Shown: positions 8,167 to 12,272 of the stretch, in pieces
Position numbering within the stretch: position 1 is the stretch's first letter
Layout: every line of letters starts with the position of its first letter
Assembly: GCA_905236465.1 (NCBI GenBank)
Contig: CAJOQA010000007.1
Span: 1-12,272 of the forward strand
Source: an uncultured Treponema sp.
GTDB taxonomy: Bacteria; Spirochaetota; Spirochaetia; Treponematales; Treponemataceae
DNA length: 12,272 bases
Direction: 5' to 3'
Program-made: the position numbers and the translations under genes
The notes under the pieces: generated by a model
The model's database searches: none
The model's input: the letters and a program-made list of their open reading frames with translations, nothing else
Told to the model about the DNA's origin: nothing

Positions 8167-8175
8167 CGTTATTAA

Positions 8176-9534
8176 TTATATTACATAGTTTAGCTTGCGC
8201 TCGTCAATAATGCGCTTAGATTTATGCTCACTGCGGGTGTTAAGTTCGCCGTCCTTATGGACCACAACATCAGCAGGTTTTACACCTATGCGGCCTTTAA
8301 GAGCTGCACTTGTTTGGGCTGCAACCTCATCATCTGTTTTTGTACTGCTAGCAGCCTTTTCAACTTCAACAGAATACCTACAAGTGAAGTCCTTCTCAAA
8401 GATACGGATTAAATATTCACCGGTAAGATCCTTTTCTTCGCGGATAACTGCCTCAATGTCACTTGGGAAAACGTTTACAGCGCTTACAATGAACATATCA
8501 TCTTTGCGGCCTAGAACATGAATTCTTCCGTGGGTGCGACCACACTTACAAGGTGTCTGGTCAATGCGGCCGATATCCCCTGTTCTAAAACGGATAAGGG
8601 GACGGGCATGCTTTCTTAATGTTGTAAAGACAAGCTCACCTGTTTCTCCTGGAGGCAAAACTTCTCCTGTCTTTAAATCGATTGTCTCCACAAGAATGTG
8701 GTTTTCCGCAATATGAAGTCCATCGTGGTATTCGCACTGGGCGGCACAAGCACCAAAAATATCGCTTAAGCCATAGAAGTCGTAAACTTCTGCACCCCAA
8801 ATCTCTTCTATTGCCTTGCGGGTTGAATCAATTGAACCGCCAAGCTCACCGGCAACAATTATTTTCTTGATATTAAAATCTTTCTTTGGGTCATAACCGG
8901 CTTTTAGTGCCTTCTCACCCAACTGCCAAGCATAACTTGGGCTTGTCCAGATAATAGTAGGCTGGTAGGTCTTAAGGACAAAAAGCAATCTTTCGCTCGG
9001 AAGAGTTCCACCCCAAATACAAAGGGCACCAAGATTCTGCGCACCAATGACATCAGGACCGCCGACATAAAGGCTAAAGTTCAACGCATGAACATAGCGA
9101 TCATTTGGTCTCATTCCAATCTGCCAGAACCAACGGCTTTCCGTGTCCTGGAATTCATCAAAATCTTTTTTAGTAAAGGGGCTTACTGTAGGAACACCGG
9201 TTGAACCTGAGGAAGTTGAAATGAAAACTACATCTTCTTCTGGTACTGCGGCAAGCTCTCCTAAGAAAGAACCGACACCCTGCGTATCGCGCTGGGTCTT
9301 TTTATTTATAAATGGAAATTTCTCAATATCTTTCAAGGTCTTTATATCAGAAGGCTTAACACCTGCTTCATCAAAAGATCTCTTATAATAAGGAGCATGA
9401 TCATAAGCAAACTGAACAATCTCTTTTAAATCTTCAAGCTGCTTTTCTTCAAGCTTTTCACGTGGCAAGGTCTCTAATTCCTCGTTCCAGTACTTGTTGT
9501 TTACATCCCGTTTTACATTAGTATTTTCTGCCAT
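8176..9534 (-). CDS. PaaK-type phenylacetate/aryl-acid CoA ligase (AMP-forming)
   Basis: ANL-superfamily enzyme joining an organic acid to CoA through an acyl-adenylate (ATP to AMP and PPi). 452 residues, slightly over the usual 430-440. Visible: phosphate-loop motif STSSGSTGVP (106-115), YGLSD (254-258), RFRTGD with D320, hinge region GRKDDMF, and NVFPSDIE (354-361). The C-terminal catalytic-lysine motif reads RSEHKSKR (434-441), where PaaK proteins usually read SEGKAKR: the lysine is kept and the glycine is histidine. Cys263, Cys267, Cys329 and Cys331 fit the zinc site of one PaaK subgroup. The gene has its own likely promoter and ends in a strong terminator, followed by porGDAB. Substrate cannot be read from sequence: phenylacetate, indoleacetate, another aryl acid or a short or branched acid are all possible. 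Confidence 0.9.
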   Translation of the reverse strand: MAENTNVKRDVNNKYWNEELETLPREKLEEKQLEDLKEIVQFAYDHAPYYKRSFDEAGVKPSDIKTLKDIEKFPFINKKTQRDTQGVGSFLGELAAVPEEDVVFISTSSGSTGVPTVSPFTKKDFDEFQDTESRWFWQIGMRPNDRYVHALNFSLYVGGPDVIGAQNLGALCIWGGTLPSERLLFVLKTYQPTIIWTSPSYAWQLGEKALKAGYDPKKDFNIKKIIVAGELGGSIDSTRKAIEEIWGAEVYDFYGLSDIFGACAAQCEYHDGLHIAENHILVETIDLKTGEVLPPGETGELVFTTLRKHARPLIRFRTGDIGRIDQTPCKCGRTHGRIHVLGRKDDMFIVSAVNVFPSDIEAVIREEKDLTGEYLIRIFEKDFTCRYSVEVEKAASSTKTDDEVAAQTSAALKGRIGVKPADVVVHKDGELNTRSEHKSKRIIDERKLNYVI

Positions 9535-9560
9535 TTTACTTACCTCTTATAACTAAACTT

Positions 9561-9659
9561 TTCCCTAGGTGCTTTATAGACTACTATAAATCAAAAAGTT
9601 TGGATAATACAAGTTTTTTATTATAAGTTATAGATTTTTCCTATAATAGTACTAGGGAA
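9561..9659. repeat. Spaced inverted repeat flanking the ligase promoter region
   Basis: TTCCCTAG at 9561-9568 and CTAGGGAA at 9652-9659 are perfect 8-bp inverted copies 83 bases apart. The left arm lies in the ligase leader; the right arm runs over the stop codon of the amidohydrolase gene. The putative promoter lies between them. Between the arms a small AT-rich hairpin (TTATAG/CTATAA, 9628-9646) is the only other structure. Operator sites are possible, but the arms are short. Confidence 0.3.
9583..9612 (-). promoter_or_regulatory. Possible sigma-70-type promoter for the CoA ligase
   Basis: On the minus strand TTGTAT (9612-9607), an 18-base spacer and TATAGT (9588-9583), placed 49-78 bases upstream of the ligase ATG. 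The box match is reasonable but the region is AT-rich, so chance matches are common. It is supported by position in the 117-base gap between two same-strand genes. Confidence 0.4.
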
Positions 9660-10452
9660 GTCTAAAAAAGTTCTGGGCATTTTTATAGGCGATTAATTCC
9701 TGCTCTTCAGGATTCAGCGGCAATTTATAAAACCGGTCCACTTCTTTTACAGGATCCCACATGGGAAAATCAGACCCCCAGAAAATTTTTTCTACCCCAT
9801 AGGAATTTATATATTCCTTTAATTTTTCAGGAGACAAGAAGGCCATCGTGCTTGAAATATCATAATAGCACTTTTTCCCTTTTAAGATTTCAATTGCTTG
9901 ATCGAAAATTGACCAACCGCCAAGATGAGCCGCGATTACTTTTAATCTTGGAAAAAGTTCAAGGACTCTTTTAAGCCTAGAAGGATGCGAAAGATTTGAG
10001 ACAGGATCCCCACAGTGAAATATCACGGGGATTTTTTTTGGCTCAGGGATACTTTGCAAAAAATCATACAGAGAAAAAAGTCGAGTATCATCAATTGCAA
10101 AGCCCTGCTGGTCTGGATGCAGTTTTATTCCATGCAGACCTGCCTTAATGATAAAATCAGCCTCGCTGACAAGTTCAGGCATTTCTGCATGGACTGACGC
10201 AAAACCTATAAACTGTGGGTGCAGTTTTTGTTCTGATAAAATAAAATTATTTATGCTCCTGACATTCGCGGCTTTTGTCGCTACAGGAAGCAAAACTGCA
10301 TTGGTAACTCCGGCAGCCTTTCCCCTTTCAAGCAAAAGTTCGGCTGTTCCTGTCATCCCCTCTGTTAAGTGATAGTAGGAGCAAATTGCTTGAGCTGCCT
10401 TAAGAGCTATTTTCTCAGGATATATGTGAGTGTGAACATCTATAAACCTCAT
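9652..10452 (-). CDS. Metal-dependent amidohydrolase (amidohydrolase_2 / ACMSD-like TIM barrel)
   Basis: Cytoplasmic TIM-barrel hydrolase or decarboxylase of the amidohydrolase superfamily; 266 residues from the ATG at 10452. Candidate metal ligands: His7 and His9 in DVHTHIYPEK, His146 in FHCGDP, His176 in AHLGGW and Asp228 in WGSDFPMWD; GIKLHPD (108-114) is also typical. A lysine that could be carbamylated is not evident at the expected place, which fits the single-metal ACMSD-like branch. A GTG one codon upstream is possible, but AGGTGA is better placed for the ATG. The gene starts 8 bases after the permease stop, so it belongs to the ABC transporter operon and probably acts on the imported compound or a product of it. 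The reaction is unknown: family members hydrolyse amides and lactones or decarboxylate aromatic acids. Confidence 0.85.
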   Translation of the reverse strand: MRFIDVHTHIYPEKIALKAAQAICSYYHLTEGMTGTAELLLERGKAAGVTNAVLLPVATKAANVRSINNFILSEQKLHPQFIGFASVHAEMPELVSEADFIIKAGLHGIKLHPDQQGFAIDDTRLFSLYDFLQSIPEPKKIPVIFHCGDPVSNLSHPSRLKRVLELFPRLKVIAAHLGGWSIFDQAIEILKGKKCYYDISSTMAFLSPEKLKEYINSYGVEKIFWGSDFPMWDPVKEVDRFYKLPLNPEEQELIAYKNAQNFFRLP

Positions 10453-10460
10453 CACTTCAC

Positions 10461-11381
10461 CTATTTTTTCCAGCGAAGGAAATAGTGCTGTATCTTGAGC
10501 ACAAGGAAAGAAAACACAATGACGACAAGACCTATAACTATTAAGCCTGCAATTGTCCTTGTGTAGTCCCCAAAGTCAGAATACTGCTTTACATAGTAAC
10601 CAATGCCTTTGCTTGCACCTATCATTTCAGCTGAGGTTAAAAGTATAAAGGAAACGCTAAGCCCTTGGTTGCAGCCCAAAAATATTTCAGGCAGGGCAGC
10701 AGGAAAGATTACGGAAAAAAGCATCGTGTGGCGCTTTACGTTCAAGACCCTTGCTGAATCTATAATTTTTTTCTCCACATTTAAAACACCGCTCATTGTT
10801 CCTGCAAATACAGGCCAGAAGGTTGCAAGAAAAATTACAAAGACAGAAACAGATCTGAATGTCGGCAACAAGGCTATTCCATAAGGAATATAGACAATTG
10901 GCGGAATGGAGCCAAAGAACTTTGAGATATATGTTGCGGCAGACCCCAACCTGACCGACCAGCCCAAAAACAATCCGATTGGAATTGCAAAGATAAGCCC
11001 GAGTGCATAGCCTTCAATTATAATCTGAATGGAGCTAAGAACATTCTGGGCAATTTTAGGACTGTCGTTAACCAGGCAAGCAAAAATTTTTCCTGGTGGG
11101 GGAAAAAGATATTGGCTTAGCAGATTGAACTTTGCGGTCGCCAAAGTCCACAAAATCAAAAAGACATAAATAAAAGAAATTACGTCAAGGAAAAGGTTCA
11201 GGGACTTTTTCTCTTTGCTTAAAAAAGAAACGAGCAGGACAAGAACTTCTATAGCAAGGGTAAAAATAACAGTGTACTTTGTGCTTGGGTCTGAACTTGT
11301 GTGATTCGGCAAAAGCTGAATCATCAACAGGAGGACAAAAAACAAATTTACAAAACGTATAAAGCGGTATTTTAGGTTCAT
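10461..11381 (-). CDS. NitT/TauT-type ABC transporter permease (SsuC/TauC-like)
   Basis: Membrane subunit of an importer in the nitrate/sulphonate/taurine class. 306 residues against the usual 250-280. The core is recognised by FPPPGKIFACL (93-103), the NVLSSIQIIIEGYALGLIFAIPIGLFLGW region (113-141), PIVYIPYGIALLP and the ATPase-contacting EAA-type loop around DSARVLNVKRHTML with FPAALPEI (208-233). The extra length is N-terminal: predicted helices at about 9-24 and 36-54 precede the usual first helix at about 65-82. The ATG overlaps the ATPase stop as ATGA, with AGGAGG 10 bases upstream inside the ATPase gene. Substrate unknown: this class carries sulphonates, nitrate, cyanate, aromatic acids, thiamine precursors and riboflavin in different species. 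Confidence 0.92.
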   Translation of the reverse strand: MNLKYRFIRFVNLFFVLLLMIQLLPNHTSSDPSTKYTVIFTLAIEVLVLLVSFLSKEKKSLNLFLDVISFIYVFLILWTLATAKFNLLSQYLFPPPGKIFACLVNDSPKIAQNVLSSIQIIIEGYALGLIFAIPIGLFLGWSVRLGSAATYISKFFGSIPPIVYIPYGIALLPTFRSVSVFVIFLATFWPVFAGTMSGVLNVEKKIIDSARVLNVKRHTMLFSVIFPAALPEIFLGCNQGLSVSFILLTSAEMIGASKGIGYYVKQYSDFGDYTRTIAGLIVIGLVVIVFSFLVLKIQHYFLRWKK

Positions 11382-12199
11382 AAGGCATTATCCTCCTCTT
11401 CAATTTTATCAGGTTCATCACTATAGAAAAGTGCCACAAGCTCTTTTCTAAGCTTTACATATTCATCCGTTTGAAAAAGTTCCTGCCTGTTCCTAGGGCG
11501 GTCAAAGGGTACAGGAACTTCTTTCAGCACATGACCAGGATTTGGAGCTAACATCACAATTTTGTCTGAAAGAAAAATAGCTTCATCTATGTCATGGGTA
11601 ACAAAAACAACAGTCTTCCGTTTTTTCCCCTGTCCGTCACTTCCTTCTGCCCAAAGGGAAAGAAGGAGTTCCTGCAATGTAACACGGTTCTTTGGGTCTA
11701 TGGCACCAAAAGGCTCGTCCATCAAAAGAATGTCCGTGTTCATGGCAAGGGTTCTTGCAATGGCAACCCTCTGCTGCATTCCACCAGAAAGTTGGGAAGG
11801 ATACTTTCTGCCGAATTTCTCAAGCCCTACTTTTTTTAAGTAGTCATCAGCAATCCTGTTCAACTCCTTTTTAGGAATATCTTTATTTGTCTGATGAATA
11901 CCAAAAGCAATATTTTTTCTTGCAGTCAACCAAGGAAAAAGTGAATAGTGTTGAAAAACAACTCCCCTGTCAGTTCCAGGACCAGAAATTTCTTTTCCAT
12001 CTATAAGAACTAGACCTTTAGAAACTGATTGAATCCCTTCTAGAACACTAAGAAAAGTACTTTTACCACAGCCACTTGGACCAATTACACTAACAAACTC
12101 TCCGTCTTGAATTGTAAAAGAAACGTCCTTTAAGGCAGTAAAAGTTCTTCCATTTTCCTTGTAGTCTACACTGATGTTTTTTATTTCAATAGTTGCCAT
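11378..12199 (-). CDS. NitT/TauT-type ABC transporter ATPase (SsuB/TauB-like)
   Basis: ATPase of the transporter above; 273 residues from the ATG at 12199, normal for the family. All motifs are canonical: Walker A GPSGCGKS (40-47), Q-loop VVFQHYSLFPWLT, signature LSGGMQQR, Walker B ILLMDEPFGAID and switch histidine in VTHDIDEA. The wording FQHYSLFPWLTARKNIAFG is the hallmark of the SsuB/TauB/NrtD branch. An in-frame ATG at 12247 would add 16 residues, but these would be translated across a GC-rich hairpin and are not family-like. The chosen start has TGGAG 5 bases upstream. Unlike the corrinoid ATPase at the left, it has no C-terminal domain. Confidence 0.95.
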   Translation of the reverse strand: MATIEIKNISVDYKENGRTFTALKDVSFTIQDGEFVSVIGPSGCGKSTFLSVLEGIQSVSKGLVLIDGKEISGPGTDRGVVFQHYSLFPWLTARKNIAFGIHQTNKDIPKKELNRIADDYLKKVGLEKFGRKYPSQLSGGMQQRVAIARTLAMNTDILLMDEPFGAIDPKNRVTLQELLLSLWAEGSDGQGKKRKTVVFVTHDIDEAIFLSDKIVMLAPNPGHVLKEVPVPFDRPRNRQELFQTDEYVKLRKELVALFYSDEPDKIEEEDNAL

Positions 12200-12204
12200 A
12201 ATTT

Positions 12205-12208
12205 CTCC
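12205..12208 (-). promoter_or_regulatory. Ribosome binding site fixing the TauB-like ATPase start
   Basis: GGAG on the minus strand, 5 bases before the ATG at 12199. It favours that start over the ATG at 12247. Confidence 0.55.
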
Positions 12209-12222
12209 AAAAGTGCAGCAAC

Positions 12223-12239
12223 GGGGGAGCAAGTCCCCC
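12223..12239 (-). promoter_or_regulatory. Intergenic hairpin upstream of the TauB-like ATPase gene
   Basis: On the minus strand GGGGGA, loop CTTGC, TCCCCC: a perfect 6-bp GC-rich stem followed by GTTGCTGC, with no T-run. It lies between a probable upstream gene end (12248) and the ATPase start. Such hairpins often shield the upstream mRNA, giving more binding protein than ATPase; that role here is inferred. A looser GCAGCA/TGCTGC pairing (12272-12267 with 12219-12214) encloses it. Confidence 0.5.
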
Positions 12240-12247
12240 AAAATCAC

Positions 12248-12272
12248 TTACTCATATAAATCAAAGTGCTGC
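12248..12272 (-). CDS. Possible C-terminal tail of an upstream gene (binding protein?), partial
   Basis: One minus-strand frame reads QHFDLYE and then TAA at 12250-12248. A second frame ends slightly later (STLIYMSK, then TGA at 12246-12244), so the frame is not certain. By operon habit the gene before a SsuB/TauB-like ATPase is often the periplasmic substrate-binding protein, but too little is visible to confirm this. Confidence 0.3.

Noticed and set aside
11562..11874. Plus-strand open frames of 60-93 codons
   Set aside because: Three overlapping frames antisense to the highly conserved ATPase motifs, and no ribosome sites of note.
12200..12247. Longer TauB-like ATPase from an ATG at 12247
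   Set aside because: The added 16 residues cross a GC-rich hairpin and are not family-like. The ATG at 12199 has a ribosome site and gives the usual N terminus.

Overview
This window comes from an AT-rich, anaerobic bacterium. The evidence is a four-subunit ferredoxin-dependent 2-oxoacid oxidoreductase, the CbiD marker of the oxygen-independent corrin pathway, tightly packed operons and strong AGGAGG-type ribosome binding sites. A gut- or rumen-type anaerobe such as a Treponema-like spirochaete or a clostridium would fit. The sequence alone does not settle the phylum.

Left half (1-5151, + strand): one operon with overlapping or abutting genes for corrinoid uptake and cobalamin synthesis. It holds a BtuC/FecCD-type permease whose 5' end lies outside the window, a BtuD/FecE-type ATPase with an extra C-terminal domain, cobyric acid synthase (cobQ/cbiP), precorrin-8 methylmutase (cbiC) and cobalt-precorrin-5B methyltransferase (cbiD). 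Transported corrinoid and newly made corrin would feed the same late pathway. The rest of the pathway, the binding protein and any cobalamin riboswitch must lie elsewhere.

Middle (5152-9651): a short convergent spacer with a CCCCGAA/TTCGGGG palindrome, then a minus-strand block read right to left. This block is a PaaK-type aryl/acyl-CoA ligase, a perfect 11-bp terminator hairpin with a T-run, then porG-porD-porA-porB. The pair could interconvert an organic acid, its CoA thioester and a 2-oxoacid: oxidative fermentation in one direction, reductive carboxylation (for example arylacetate to aromatic amino acid) in the other. The terminator sits only 21 bases before the porG start and leaves no room for an ordinary promoter after it.

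Right end (9652-12272): a second minus-strand operon with a NitT/TauT (SsuB/TauB-like) ABC ATPase, its permease and a metal-dependent amidohydrolase. At the right edge is a possible C-terminal tail of an upstream gene, probably the binding protein, followed by a GC-rich hairpin. The imported substrate is not known.

No RNA gene, insertion sequence, CRISPR array or phage gene is visible, and no gene-free stretch exceeds 120 bases. Nothing here is plainly a new system. The best candidates for a second look are the ligase-terminator-por arrangement, the fused domain and missing Q-loop glutamine of the corrinoid ATPase, and the uncharacterised ABC-amidohydrolase operon.
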